A DNA stretch of 64,000 nucleotides from positions 483,944 to 547,943 of the IMG/VR virus record IMGVR_UViG_3300033145_003233. One strand, written 5' to 3'. The stretch's first letter is position 1. Every line of letters starts with the position of its first letter. The translations under genes and the position numbers were made by a program. Positions 14,501-20,524 of this stretch are shown piece after piece. This DNA comes from a virus. The notes below the pieces were generated by a model. That model did no database searches. It saw only the letters and a list, made by a program, of their open reading frames with translations, and was not told the DNA's origin.

Positions 14501-17500
14501 AATAGATTGAGCTATATCTCTCGTTGTGCCTACATCTCTTGGGGCCATCTCTTTTTTAGTCTTATTAGCCTCGGAAGCTATTTGTCTTACAAATTGATCG
14601 GTAACATGGGACTCTAAAGCTGCTCCTTTTAGATATTTATTAGCACCAACCGCTAACGTCTCAGCATGACCTGCCATTGTAGCCTCAGCCTGTCTACTCA
14701 AACCTTCTAGTTGATCATAAAATACATCTCTTTCGGCTCTTTCAAATTGCCTCCATCCTCCAGTTTCCTTAGTCACTCCCATTCTTGAAGCAGTTAAGGT
14801 ATCATAAGCCATAGCCCACGCATCTCTTCCACCAGATGCTATAAACTGACCAAACTGATTCATTTTAACAGCGCCGACTCCAACATTTTCTGCAATATCT
14901 CCAAAAGCATCCCGAAGAGCAAAAGCACCACTAGCTGCTGATCTAACTGATCCCTCTAATCTCATAATCTGAGCAGTATTTTGCTCAGCATTCATTATAA
15001 TTTCACTAAATCCTTCTGCCCCTACATTCATAGCAGAAATAACAGAAATCCACCTATCTCTTAAAGCTTTTACAGCTTGTGCTTGACGCATTTGAGCATT
15101 AGCTATCCCTGTTTCCAACTCAACAACCTTCGCTTTTGCTCTAATATTTTCAGAAGATCCATCTTTAAATTTTCTAATAATTGCCGTTTGCACTGATAGT
15201 TGTTTTTGTAACACATCTATATTTTTTCCTTCTGCTTTATATGCCCTTACCCTCATTTCAGCGCTAGCCCCAACACCGATGGCATAATTATCTGCCAATT
15301 GAACTAAAACACTAGACTTTTGAGCAACAGCTTCAGTATATTTTAACTGATCTTGAAATATATTACCCGCCTGCAAAAGAATCTTTGTGCGTTCAACAAC
15401 TTTTTGATTTATCCTATCTTCTGCTTGAAGAATAACCTTATCAATAGCCGCCTGATCAAGAAGCCCTACCTTCATATCAACAAGAGTTTGAAACATGCCC
15501 TGTTCTTGTTTGCTTCTTTTTTCATTAGATGCTTCTTTCCTTGCGTCTAACCCTTCTGATATTTTCATTAATGCAACCATATCCTGTTGAGCAACAATCT
15601 CCTGGTTCAAGAATAACAATGATTTTTCAATTGCTCCAGTCATGACACTAAAATCTATTTGTCCAGTGATGGACATTTTTTCTATAATATTACTAAGATA
15701 AGATGTTTGAGCTTGATACAAACCATTAATAGCAGCTACAACATCCTTTTGTTTCTGAACTACAGTAGTTATGCCATCCATTCTACCTGCTATAACTGCT
15801 TGCAGCCTAGAAAGTCGCTTATACTCATCATTTCCTTCTTCTATAGTTTCAACGATCTCATGTAAATTTTTAACTCTTTTCTGACCTTTCTTAATAATAG
15901 TTTCTGCTATTCTAATTTGAGGAAGGTCTAAATCTTTTCTTCTAGTCTCAAGCAACGTCTTGGCCCTATTGATCTTCTCCTGCTCTTGCTCCATAACTCT
16001 TTGAACAGCATCTGTTGAAGTCTCTTTGCCGACTAAATCTACATCAATATCAAAATATTTTAACTTAAATTTGCTAAGAATCTCTTTATCTATTTTTTTT
16101 CTCTGCTCATCTAAAACTGTATTGGCATCAATTAACTCTGTAGACACTTGCCTATATAGGGCGTTAATAGCCTTTCCTCCTGTTACGGCAGCGATATCCT
16201 CATCTCTCACTTTTTTAATATCAACTTGTAGATTTTTGAGTTCTGCTGCTTTTGTGCCCATTTTTGCCAATTCTTCTTTGAAATCTGGAGGGATCTTTGC
16301 TTTTACCTCTGCCTCAATTTTTCCCTTTTTGCCAAGCAAATTTTCTATGCCGATACCAACTGACTTCCATTGGGTAGCTGCTCCAATTATACCTCCAGCT
16401 ACTCCCCCTAAAGCAGTCCCGATACCTGGAGCTATAAAAGTTCCTATAGTGGCTCCAATTTTAGCCCCACTAGCAAGAGCCAATCCAGCTCCCGCTAGAC
16501 CTACTGCTCCAGCGGCTTGACGATGCCCTCCTCTTTCTAATGCTTCTGCTCCTCTACCTGCTGCCCATGAGCCTCCAGCTAATAGACCTCCTGCTCCTAG
16601 TCCCTTAAGGGCGGTTAAGCCTCTTGCTTTAAATAATCCTTGGAGACCCATTGGGGCAATAGCTGGTACAGGTGCTTTCAAACGCCCGACACCTTTTGTC
16701 GAGAGTTTTTGCATAAGTGCCATTTCTTTAAGATTTACAACTTTAACTCTCACAGGAGCACCAACTGCCCCAGTGACCATTCCGAGCATTCCTCTACCCT
16801 TACCAAATGATCCAGCCCCACCTGCCTTAGCAGCTTTAGCTAACCCACCACCGCCACCTAATAAACTACCTGCCATACCCCCGCCAAGAGTAGCAATAAA
16901 TCCACCAGCAATTTTCAAACCGGCATAAGCAAGACCAACCTTCCCCAATGTTCCAAGCCACGACTTAGTTCCTTCTCTAATTTCTCTTAAGAAATCAGTA
17001 ACATGGGCTAAGTAAGGTAGAATAGACTCCCCAACTGCCAAACCAACAAACTCAATTTGACGTTGAAATTCTTGAGCAGCTTGAATATTCCTTTCCATCT
17101 CTCTTTGACGAGTTTTATCAGAACCTATGATCTGTTGATTACCACTTATATAGGAAGAAAGTTGCTTATATTGAGCATCTGTAATTTTGCCAATAAAATA
17201 TAAATTTCTTATTCTATTTTTAAGTGAGATCTTTTCTGCTGCATCTAAAGTGGCCCCCACTTTAGATAAATTAGCTAATCCCATAGCCAATGATGGATAT
17301 TCTTGAGAAACAGCAGCTATAGCACCTTGCATTTTTCCTATAGCCTGAGCATTAGCTCCAACAATATTCCTAGTTCTTTTTAGAATATCCTCAAATTGAC
17401 TAAGAGATATAAACCTCATACCTGTCTGAAATTCATCAAATAATTGAATCGTCTCTTTTCTAGTAAGACTTACTGAAGAAGCTACTCTTGCTAAAGTTCC

Positions 17501-17944
17501 TTCTAAATAAGACAGCCCTATCCCCAAACGATTAACACTAGCAGACACATCAAGAAGTGATTTATTATAATCTACTGTTAGACGAAGTGCCGACCCAAAA
17601 CTAGCGGGCATAACCATATGCTTAAAAGCTGCCTTTGCCTCAGCACCAGTTGACCGTAACCCACCCCTAAGATTTTCTATAGCCCTTGTTGTTGCTTTTA
17701 CTTGTTTTTGTTCTCGCTTTAGACCATCAATAGCAATCTTATTTCTTGCTTTATACCCGCCTATAAGCGTTTTAACAGCCTTATCTAGACCCCCATATTG
17801 TATCTTTAAAGCATTTACATTACGGAGTGCCTCTTTCTCTTTGTTGCATATTTCTTGAAAGGCCGCTGCTGCATCTGGAACCCCAGACACTGCCAGCATT
17901 ATTTCTAGTCTATTAAAAAATTCTTGTTGTTCTTGATCGGGCAT
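2525..17944 (-). CDS. Giant tail tape measure protein, 5139 aa
   Basis: The length, the position after the tail chaperones, the coiled-coil N-terminus and the Gly/Ala-rich hydrophobic stretches (about residues 330-530) mark a tape measure protein, which sets tail length and is thought to be ejected with DNA. The middle is modular. About 40 copies of a ~25-residue unit (pattern Y-x-x-x-P-P-E-x-[IV]-P, then a helix ending F-x-Q-x-x-x-Y) cover roughly residues 1450-2490. About five copies of a ~160-residue unit follow to about residue 3350. The C-terminal part is Arg-rich and carries five 12-residue repeats (REAPQEVKVAVG). At the usual ~0.15 nm per residue the tail would be about 770 nm. The start ATG at 17944 follows a terminator, so the gene may have its own promoter in 17945-18017. 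I see no muralytic domain. Confidence 0.93.
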   Translation of the reverse strand: MPDQEQQEFFNRLEIMLAVSGVPDAAAAFQEICNKEKEALRNVNALKIQYGGLDKAVKTLIGGYKARNKIAIDGLKREQKQVKATTRAIENLRGGLRSTGAEAKAAFKHMVMPASFGSALRLTVDYNKSLLDVSASVNRLGIGLSYLEGTLARVASSVSLTRKETIQLFDEFQTGMRFISLSQFEDILKRTRNIVGANAQAIGKMQGAIAAVSQEYPSLAMGLANLSKVGATLDAAEKISLKNRIRNLYFIGKITDAQYKQLSSYISGNQQIIGSDKTRQREMERNIQAAQEFQRQIEFVGLAVGESILPYLAHVTDFLREIREGTKSWLGTLGKVGLAYAGLKIAGGFIATLGGGMAGSLLGGGGGLAKAAKAGGAGSFGKGRGMLGMVTGAVGAPVRVKVVNLKEMALMQKLSTKGVGRLKAPVPAIAPMGLQGLFKARGLTALKGLGAGGLLAGGSWAAGRGAEALERGGHRQAAGAVGLAGAGLALASGAKIGATIGTFIAPGIGTALGGVAGGIIGAATQWKSVGIGIENLLGKKGKIEAEVKAKIPPDFKEELAKMGTKAAELKNLQVDIKKVRDEDIAAVTGGKAINALYRQVSTELIDANTVLDEQRKKIDKEILSKFKLKYFDIDVDLVGKETSTDAVQRVMEQEQEKINRAKTLLETRRKDLDLPQIRIAETIIKKGQKRVKNLHEIVETIEEGNDEYKRLSRLQAVIAGRMDGITTVVQKQKDVVAAINGLYQAQTSYLSNIIEKMSITGQIDFSVMTGAIEKSLLFLNQEIVAQQDMVALMKISEGLDARKEASNEKRSKQEQGMFQTLVDMKVGLLDQAAIDKVILQAEDRINQKVVERTKILLQAGNIFQDQLKYTEAVAQKSSVLVQLADNYAIGVGASAEMRVRAYKAEGKNIDVLQKQLSVQTAIIRKFKDGSSENIRAKAKVVELETGIANAQMRQAQAVKALRDRWISVISAMNVGAEGFSEIIMNAEQNTAQIMRLEGSVRSAASGAFALRDAFGDIAENVGVGAVKMNQFGQFIASGGRDAWAMAYDTLTASRMGVTKETGGWRQFERAERDVFYDQLEGLSRQAEATMAGHAETLAVGANKYLKGAALESHVTDQFVRQIASEANKTKKEMAPRDVGTTRDIAQSIAAGGATGGFQMGPGFQKIQLPPVKMDSKWLRALREAPKGTASRLIINEKRDAIPVYVVNISDLRNLRDVGIGREIKATVRGEDVTPGPMQPKAVAPSSTFKFHEALTALSASEKTKAEGIIHLEKYVKMDEEIDVAEILSTGNLSKEGEKYFKAIQKIGVEVIDQVRMQELISRTREIMAYDELKAATLKEGMLTTLNERMRVLGTAGADSFKWRSKAVELETEIVAHRKKALFLAQSQLAGQREIQGDISSSQRKEAQFKKNITDEVKQQARFMRVLFQGMAVSMDGIEGAVEEKIVKDPLKIYYQNITKEIIRISKEYNLPPEKVLTYYTGFTKEIMRVAKEQNLPPLEVITRYSGFTREIKRFADEVGLPSKKVPEIFSGFVSEIYRVAELTEQPPKRVEEIIVGYTKVLQRYATDKGLSLEELLINYEGITSGVDAVKREVIEFGLNTDDLFLAYSGETAAKDRITRNIVEVTKMPEEVEVQYDNIINKFRPHLEHVNIPPSKIPVMLRGIKDSFIQYTLYGDEIPKQISGEVQGVKESILQYVSYTTLPSEKIPAFIKRAITSYAQSMEYKDLPPAQIPTYVTDFINNIKQYASYTVIPPEKVNMEVDKFIESYRQEAQYPEKISQEVQFFVRDVMADFTQTAYYPIKPPAKANAWLTNIINSWNQKVVYGEVPPEEIPGYMSGAIDRLKQYVEYDDEQFPHEKVHAEIINIIRDFKQKAEYKPVSDEVQLFVTDLMESITQRAVYPLMPSEKIRTFVKDTLRFYQQRLVYSDLPEENIPSFISGFINDINQLVKYKEIPPEDVSATIKGVIQEYKQESRYKDFPIEVDFFISDVISSMIQHADYQTEISDKITMAVENVKKFTKQEAVYIQDIPEEILTFVRDAKSSFVQHMKYEQLPKYRVPAFIQGAIELYNQHLRYTELPDKIIPASIKEVITQFEQYFSYADIPENKIDVVVRKVIDSFTQYGDYRTLPREVSLFLEGAIDEFTQSIEYKDAIPETMDAILTGAQKSFVQNILYSELPDSQIPGFVKQYLKYLRQSVIYRELPPRSVVGVMHNFETAFDQWAIYQEDVPKEVQAFIRGSKAAFVQRVTYEDFPPEIIKGIIKDSMSALRQVVDYREVPPRNIPASIRNVMEDLTQYATYEDVPKTRFEVILRRLKESFTQYAMYPDLPKEAQIFLDGSIEAFAQRATYLKLPEEEVPGLISDYIKSFVQHIYYDEIPPENIPAYIQEIIKEFRSTVQYQDLPPERVETFVENYVSSFRQEAVYKEAPPIYLHTKIYDAIDSFNQFVKYGILPPEEVAMKLSGWRDQFVSKIVEENIPPEKSALIFTGWRDILKSELEIEENPFDVLVKVFSRVEEATTDVAIRLQQSINAAASNLGIRSDQFVMDYSPIYKIIEDISDSADVSIDSVFDTFRQLNDIILSVGIPDVDAGSIKKVQATLIRQSSAIFESINKQIEALDNVDIQVIFDALPDVVSMLAKSEPEKDVDLDISKFPDEIKAKLLGIPDAEILLTGIAETIKVPVKQGDISGLEVVAYYEVAEQFVKIPTIVEGEVKPSILQFPEQDVYNLFTELNNLITSVYVPKVDPQRIRAIEDTLRKQSAEIFRSIEQQIEGLNDEQVRVIFKALPEVVSMMVESEPTPLVKLDISSFPDGIAADLQDIPRAEIKLTEIARIIRVPVEEGDLSGVEVKAYYDIAEQIIKLPTQIEGDIKPSVLQFPEDDVVALFNRLNTLITSVYVPKVDPAHLAKVQDTFKKHSSAIFESLHEEIDGLKDTDVKVIFEALPTIISMMAKSEDPTKPVELDISNFPDEVRAKLEKIEEPMVKLEGIAKSIQIPARQNFSDLEIEAFYNIAEQVVDMPVVVQGQVDPTVLRFPEEDVMRIFERLNYVIASTYVPKVNLEEVKNIQETIKEQSSIIFKSIKDQIETLDDSDVEVLFRALPHTIAMTAKTPLTDPILLDISSFPGELPVELAEVPPVKTALTDIAETVRIPIVEGEMRGLEVTAYYKLLQEVIKIPAKVEGDIRIPILQFSDDDVYNLFNKLDTAISSIEIRDVDPDSIKKVQATLFKQSTAIFGSIEKQIQGLNNLEIDVLYEALPSVVSMLAESKPEQIVDLDISKLPGTIEGRLEKMPDAVFALTEIAKTIKVPVKDGNLRDIEAEAYYDVAELIVAMPTKVRGEPSAAVLRFPDKIEKVLLKTKVIEKPEEAHVIIKSLEDVYKVTADIRIPDMLPVVARNLGYDSEIEFESDFSPVFNSIKEMSMATGRSVDEIFDAMKSWPNKIDNIFSDFNIDERRIDKIKRASEIKMEDIYISLGKAFSHNIMAINEINPQLNKVVDKVFEKTFDDISSEDRQIIIKSIPEVLELYGDPENIERKVKTVVEDAPEKIGLRAIDVPTVTAILSQVPREVALDLDKQNLRGLEAEAYVKNLVTEFSILADWSKLPTEVVFKLPQVLDSILLNAQLPQEVDVSTILDLTEEAYHVVGDVEGTDRRPSVLITNVDKVFEVELPTPDLTKELNMMATSMNISTTKLLTDFGGLNRKITDISLATSQPFDDVLARAIRFSSSLDDRLKRVGKSWGLDDTQIIKIKEAAVDSAQRISNVLKTKFEGLADITLPNNVSALELIAKNVPEFIELTAKDEFDKKYRYDILLQGMPEEVTMQGVTKRIPRVEFEVEELSDAILVPIDDRELDWKGVKAYVEAIKLLYRKEDVTIGEPPELAVLFNMDKMNVPAEKATAVLGNLQKFYEKIKEVDIEITDTPTIILQNIAKSYVQPDVQTPVGEMTDLLDSLAESMMIVDASDKAKFVNSFDELNTAASNMSLKMGISISDIADLYNKFAGEKAPELNVDFGKIVKDSFADIKLPREKFDDFKEQMVFSASKILSSISGQIQDGLPPDIVTVIIKEMPHLFTAAVDVKNRPERAEIVLKDVEKYLEYEAGTEINTSSIKDIFDSISQAIYEPVGKLGLVETRIDEYKNRVLDLVEKTLLGINAENIGVIGKTAKYILNFSEVDKLINETISELRVDFEEIIDPDKIDKGVLMSSLIKFHQDFETYIRSPQKMLSAIHIPEGVESIDIGLPMDKLARLFPNIEVEINEATRALNLDKQQFVKYFSEFYRSVNDFSEETGVSISNFLESIIGTATSAEEIVEGVGKVPVITLDIGKKNYDRIYNELKSIVDAMEIETKDVRFKDLLVNFGNVYSSTRDIVANTQAFINKAEKTSSFLQELSIDGILSKEEINRIREGIYTSPDFDFDQMNGAIDRLGEFGKTVQEATNNVSDMKNVYDGLKGSGSMSIKEIRVAHGVVAKAQKDLGIAQEDFDDELGNIISRFLSQYKKSASEQKGSVMALASVQLEQEVSKSAGRKFAMGREEEIIAEGGKPGLVASGLSTEYLDKAKEIQAPYERKTREIQDVDKVIETKNREMTHLENILYAPDTGIITLEGKLDLTGKSEAARQKVRDEGAKIAAQIQTLREQADKVALMIREEPREEKEIEKYEGVPPGFTIGAPSLKAIRRKKIKTQREKKTPSYMYLQAFKQYEESGSDEDEGVLVRMERETGVGVGKEWSREVHAKTIKEGEASGDIIKNLSDELIADAAANREQWEKNRRVYDSKIEGLKDQPPFQYAQAAEAGRDDTKRKLETVYSEREGLFAQRSRLQIEQEKIGRTEVATMPAPQTIIVPSEDTARIAVVPPEAPAAPGAVREVEGYVDWEKRREREQEKIVAKRGVGPKVSRRRGARGREAGEGRRTRLDIMMGREYQPRPSRSERRMEHRLSRDDGRRGGGRTIRPTRRMPPRIGEEEEFGRWEQLMPPKMFGLLRSGEAMPGEREAPQEVKVAVGREAPQEVKVAVGREAPQEVKVAVGREAPQEVKVAIEREALQEVKVGADLVGRPGREGVTSEVSARGQQLLIPTESVYGTDPTKPVFSEAEKGLISAPTSANTVTVVLENARFDINISGLNDLSTKVAKGINTALHEAVPGMMSETLGTYSA
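2851..3018 (-). repeat. Five 36-bp tandem repeats inside tape measure gene
   Basis: Copies begin at 2851, 2887, 2923, 2959 and 2995. The inner ones are identical or nearly so, while the outermost differ by a few bases. Each encodes the 12-residue unit REAPQEVKVAVG. Near-identity at the DNA level points to recent expansion by slippage or unequal recombination. Confidence 0.9.
7890..10250 (-). repeat. Five ~480-bp repeats in tape measure gene
   Basis: Five diverged protein-level repeats of about 160 residues. Each has a segment like 'SSAIFESI..QI..L', then 'LDIS.FP', then '[AE]AYY..AE....P' and '[FL]RFP/LQFP'. The boundaries are approximate. They lie downstream in the same protein from the 25-residue repeats and probably arose by separate duplication. 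Confidence 0.75.
10440..13610 (-). repeat. ~42 tandem ~75-bp (25-aa) repeats in tape measure gene
   Basis: Read in the coding frame, a unit of 24-26 residues repeats along about 3.2 kb. It has a Pro-Pro-Glu turn, then a helix ending in F-x-Q-x-x-x-Y (for example 'IPPENIPAYIQEIIKEF' near 10800). The DNA has diverged but the protein pattern is kept. Copy number would tune tail length in steps of about 25 residues. Confidence 0.85.
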
Positions 17945-18017
17945 AATTAACTCGTATGAAATAAAGTATTATGTATGATTTGTAATACCATTTTTTTAAA
18001 AATATACCTTTATTTTT

Positions 18018-18059
18018 GCAAAAAATAGAAAAGAGGTAATAGAGAACTATTACCTCTTT
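18018..18059 (-). terminator. Intrinsic terminator before tape measure gene
   Basis: A perfect 13-bp stem (18030-18042 with 18047-18059) and a 4-base loop are followed on the minus strand by a T-rich tract (TTTTCTATTTTTTG). It lies 33 bases after the stop of the 139-aa gene and about 74 bases before the tape measure start. It should insulate tape measure expression from the upstream chaperone genes. Confidence 0.9.
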
Positions 18060-18091
18060 CAAACGGGATTAAAATACGACACACCAATAAA

Positions 18092-18511
18092 TTATGATAA
18101 AATACCACCTGTTTCCAAATCTATTTGAATTCCTATAGCATTAGCAATTACCGGATGTAATTGTTGTATTTCCGCTTCTGTGGGTTTTTCATCTGTCCCT
18201 TTTAGATTCCAATTTTTTATAAGAGCAGTAATTTTCTTATATCTAGCTAAAACAGGATTAAAATTAACACTCATTTCATCTGTAACACTAAATATAGAAT
18301 CATATAAACCCATGGTATCACCAAATGATGGTTTCCTAAATACTGCCTGATAATCAGCCACCTCAAATGCACCAGTATCATAGCCCATATTTTGTAATGA
18401 CTCTATAAGGGAACCTTTTTTAAGGTCACAGAAGATAGTACCATCCTTGTCTGTAGCAACAGTAAATTTAACAACGAATTCATCATCTTCTTTCACAAAT
18501 AAGTTTTGCAT
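18092..18511 (-). CDS. Tail assembly chaperone-like protein (139 aa)
   Basis: A small soluble protein directly upstream of the tape measure. It starts two bases after the stop of the 74-aa chaperone ORF, with a clear AGGAG ribosome site. Its C-terminal half contains a pattern (K-N-W-N-L, then D-E-K-P, then L-x-P-x-I) that matches the C-terminal half of the 144-aa chaperone gene product (R-N-W-N-I, N-E-K-P, L-P-G-P-V-V). I read the two as paralogues of a phage tail-chaperone family that coats the tape measure before tube assembly. The family link rests on that visible similarity and gene order, not a search. It could instead be a minor tail component. Confidence 0.6.
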   Translation of the reverse strand: MQNLFVKEDDEFVVKFTVATDKDGTIFCDLKKGSLIESLQNMGYDTGAFEVADYQAVFRKPSFGDTMGLYDSIFSVTDEMSVNFNPVLARYKKITALIKNWNLKGTDEKPTEAEIQQLHPVIANAIGIQIDLETGGILS

Positions 18512-18513
18512 TC

Positions 18514-18738
18514 TTATCTCCTCTTTTTAGATTGTTTGTTCATTCTTTCTATTTCTTGATTTTTAATTTTATTATAAGCAGAAAGAATATGTGTAATACC
18601 TTTTAAATCCTTTGATGATTCTTTTTGGCATTGACTAGGAAGCCAACCAAATTCTTTTGCTAATAAAAAATAAGTTATTTCTATTGGAACTGGCCTAACT
18701 GTAATATTGCGGCCACGAGCAAGTTCTGTCGCAGCCAT
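18514..18738 (-). CDS. Tail assembly chaperone C-terminal (T-like) ORF, made by frameshift
   Basis: A 74-residue ORF resembling the second half of phage tail chaperones: a helical region (Y-F-L-L-A-K-E-F-G-W-L-P) and a Lys/Arg-rich end. Its frame is minus 1 relative to the upstream 144-aa gene. A slip on the G-GGA-AAC site at the end of that gene reads CTA ACC ATG straight into this ORF, giving a fusion of about 220 residues, as in lambda G/GT. It may also start independently at ATG 18738, two bases after the upstream stop, but no strong ribosome site is seen there. The fusion would carry the tape-measure-binding or tube-binding part. Confidence 0.82.
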   Translation of the reverse strand: MAATELARGRNITVRPVPIEITYFLLAKEFGWLPSQCQKESSKDLKGITHILSAYNKIKNQEIERMNKQSKKRR

Positions 18739-18740
18739 GG

Positions 18741-19175
18741 TTAGTTTCCCAGTTCTTTTTCACTATAATCAATTAAACTTTCAAATTTTTGATACAAACT
18801 AGTAACAACTGGACCAGGTAACTTATCAATCGCATCAGGAGAGACTGGAACTGGCTTCTCATTAATAGTTATATTCCAATTTCTCAAGCACCTCTTTATA
18901 ATAGCATCTCTATATGCTAAGAAATTAAATTGTCTTTCTCCTGTTTGTTGATTAACTGCCTGAGAAGATAGATTCATCACTTCGTTCTGTTCTTTCCACG
19001 TTAGCAAGCTCCAATTAGTTTCTAAAGTCTCTACAGAGTCAGATTGAGCAGGGTCATTTAACAATTCTTGTACTTTTTTATCTTCTAAAATAACCAATCT
19101 TTTTCCACTACCAACAACAGAGTACTTGTAATAAAGCTTTATTTCGATGAGATTTTGATCATCTAATAACGACAT
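18741..19175 (-). CDS. Tail assembly chaperone (G-like), 144 aa
   Basis: This sits between the major tail tube gene and the tape measure, the conserved place for tail chaperones. The last codons are CTG GGA AAC TAA, which contain a canonical slippery heptamer directly before the stop; a minus-1 shift fuses it to the next ORF. It has a visible C-terminal similarity to the 139-aa protein downstream. It is preceded by a hairpin and by a promoter-like motif at 19208-19228, so it may be transcribed at a level different from the tube gene. Role: a soluble scaffold for the tape measure, absent from the mature virion in known systems. Confidence 0.82.
   Translation of the reverse strand: MSLLDDQNLIEIKLYYKYSVVGSGKRLVILEDKKVQELLNDPAQSDSVETLETNWSLLTWKEQNEVMNLSSQAVNQQTGERQFNFLAYRDAIIKRCLRNWNITINEKPVPVSPDAIDKLPGPVVTSLYQKFESLIDYSEKELGN
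18744..18750 (-). other. Programmed -1 ribosomal frameshift site (G GGA AAC)
   Basis: In the frame of the 144-aa chaperone the sequence reads CT[G GGA AAC] TAA, an X-XXY-YYZ heptamer immediately before the stop. Slipping back one base continues as CTA ACC ATG GCT, exactly in frame with the 74-aa ORF. The lambda G/T site is GGGAAAG, so this is a close match in both sequence and position. Confidence 0.87.
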
Positions 19176-19207
19176 ATTGTTTCTCCTATAAAAATTAACA
19201 TCTTTGA

Positions 19208-19228
19208 TTTTATAATATATCGGAAAAA
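19208..19228 (-). promoter_or_regulatory. Promoter-like motif TTTTTCCGATATATTATAAA
   Basis: Minus-strand sequence about 35-50 bases before the chaperone gene. The same TTTCCGAT plus TATAAT-like box occurs before the genes starting at 45436 and 61867, with weaker versions near 30640 and 40490. In each case it lies in a non-coding gap. It is inferred to be a phage-specific or extended -10 promoter class. No -35 TTGACA is obvious. Confidence 0.55.
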
Positions 19229-19282
19229 AGGGGGAGTTTCATAAAAAAATGTGATAAAATTACAAATAAGGGGATATAAAGT

Positions 19283-19320
19283 AGGACAAAAGACAGCTAT
19301 ATTAAGCCGCCTTTTGTCCT
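19283..19320 (-). terminator. Hairpin between tail tube and chaperone genes
   Basis: Ten-base arms AGGACAAAAG / CTTTTGTCCT enclose a partly paired GC-rich inner stem. It lies about 30 bases after the stop of the tube gene. The T-tract after it on the minus strand is weak (TACTTTATAT), so it could be a leaky terminator or an mRNA-stabilising hairpin. Either would help make much more tube protein than chaperone. Confidence 0.6.
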
Positions 19321-19348
19321 GCAATAATTCTATTAAATTAAACCAACC

Positions 19349-20455
19349 TTATGCACTTGCTTCATATGTGAAGACAGTATTAGCAAGGGTAGTAAGCATA
19401 GGATCGCAAACACCAGTTCCAGCTGCTGGGAGAGCATGCCAGTTTACAGTTGATTCAAAAATATCGTTAGTAAGACTCATTTCTTCAATTTCAAACACGC
19501 AGTTAGGAAGAGTCACTCCGAATGTAGCAGCACTACATCCTTCACCAGTTCCTTCCGTAGTGAAACCGAATTTGACTTTAGCAGATTCAGTACAGTTATC
19601 TTCATTACTTAATGCCACATTACCAAGAATTGGATGACGACCCATCAATACAACATTGCCAGTAATCTCTCTTTTTCTAGGAGCAATTGCCTGTGCAAAT
19701 AACTTCGTATTTAATGTATAATACCTTTCTGCATCATTATTGATATTAGCTTCAAATGATCTTACATATTGACCTCCGATAGGGGCAGTAAGCCTTCCAC
19801 CAGAAAGTTCTACTCTTGCATCATTCCAGGTAATAATTCTAGTCGTTCCAATTGTTGCTGTTTCAGAAGTAGAAGAACCTTCACAAGCATCTGAGCCATC
19901 AGAATCAGCACTTCTTGCAGGTGCATCCATAGCTCCGATAGTTTCACGGTTAACTCCGATAACATCAACAGAACAAGTAACAACATCAGATTGTGAAACA
20001 GCAAACTGCCAAGTATTAACAATACAACCCGTATATCTAAATTCAGATTCATTGTGAGGCAGTGAATTAGAAGCAGCATATTTTACATCAATGTCAAACG
20101 GGCTAAGAACACCAGCATTAGTTCTAGTAACAGCGTATCTGTAAAGAATTTCAAACAAAGTGTAATCTTCGCCAGTAGGAACTTCATAAACAGCTGGGAA
20201 AGCAACAGTTCCATCAACTAGTTTTGGGCCTAACTGATAAACTGTTCTATCATAACGACTGTCTACTACGTCCGGTTTCGTGATTTCCTGCGTTAAATTG
20301 ATATCTGCCGTTGTAGCTCTGATAAGGTAGTTTCCATGCTGAATGGCACTAATACCATCCGAGTTTCCCTGAATAATACCTCCCAGAACTCTAACGAAGC
20401 CTACAAAGCCCATATAAGCAGGTGGGGCATTCCAAAAATTATGAGGTAGAGCCAT
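19349..20455 (-). CDS. Major tail tube protein (368 aa)
   Basis: A single-gene unit with a short leader and a GGAG ribosome site, followed by a hairpin, just upstream of the chaperone pair. The protein (MALPHNFWNAPPAYMGFVGF...) is neutral, beta-rich and free of membrane segments. It has repeated segments such as 'ADINLTQEITKPDVVDSRYD' and a 'G.QYVRSFEANINND' strand-loop typical of tail tube or major tail proteins. Position and size fit the tube subunit around the tape measure. The central region after residue 180 (Ser/Asp/Glu/Thr-rich) may be a surface-exposed insertion. The assignment rests on synteny; I recognise no exact family. Confidence 0.75.
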   Translation of the reverse strand: MALPHNFWNAPPAYMGFVGFVRVLGGIIQGNSDGISAIQHGNYLIRATTADINLTQEITKPDVVDSRYDRTVYQLGPKLVDGTVAFPAVYEVPTGEDYTLFEILYRYAVTRTNAGVLSPFDIDVKYAASNSLPHNESEFRYTGCIVNTWQFAVSQSDVVTCSVDVIGVNRETIGAMDAPARSADSDGSDACEGSSTSETATIGTTRIITWNDARVELSGGRLTAPIGGQYVRSFEANINNDAERYYTLNTKLFAQAIAPRKREITGNVVLMGRHPILGNVALSNEDNCTESAKVKFGFTTEGTGEGCSAATFGVTLPNCVFEIEEMSLTNDIFESTVNWHALPAAGTGVCDPMLTTLANTVFTYEASA

Positions 20456-20524
20456 CTTTTTATCTCCGTTTTATATAATTAGTAATATTTATCTTAATTT
20501 TAACTTATTTATTCTAAACTAATC

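Noticed and set aside
16026-16520. 164-aa plus-strand ORF
   Set aside because: Lies fully inside the tape measure gene and is low in complexity (antisense of the Gly/Ala-rich region).
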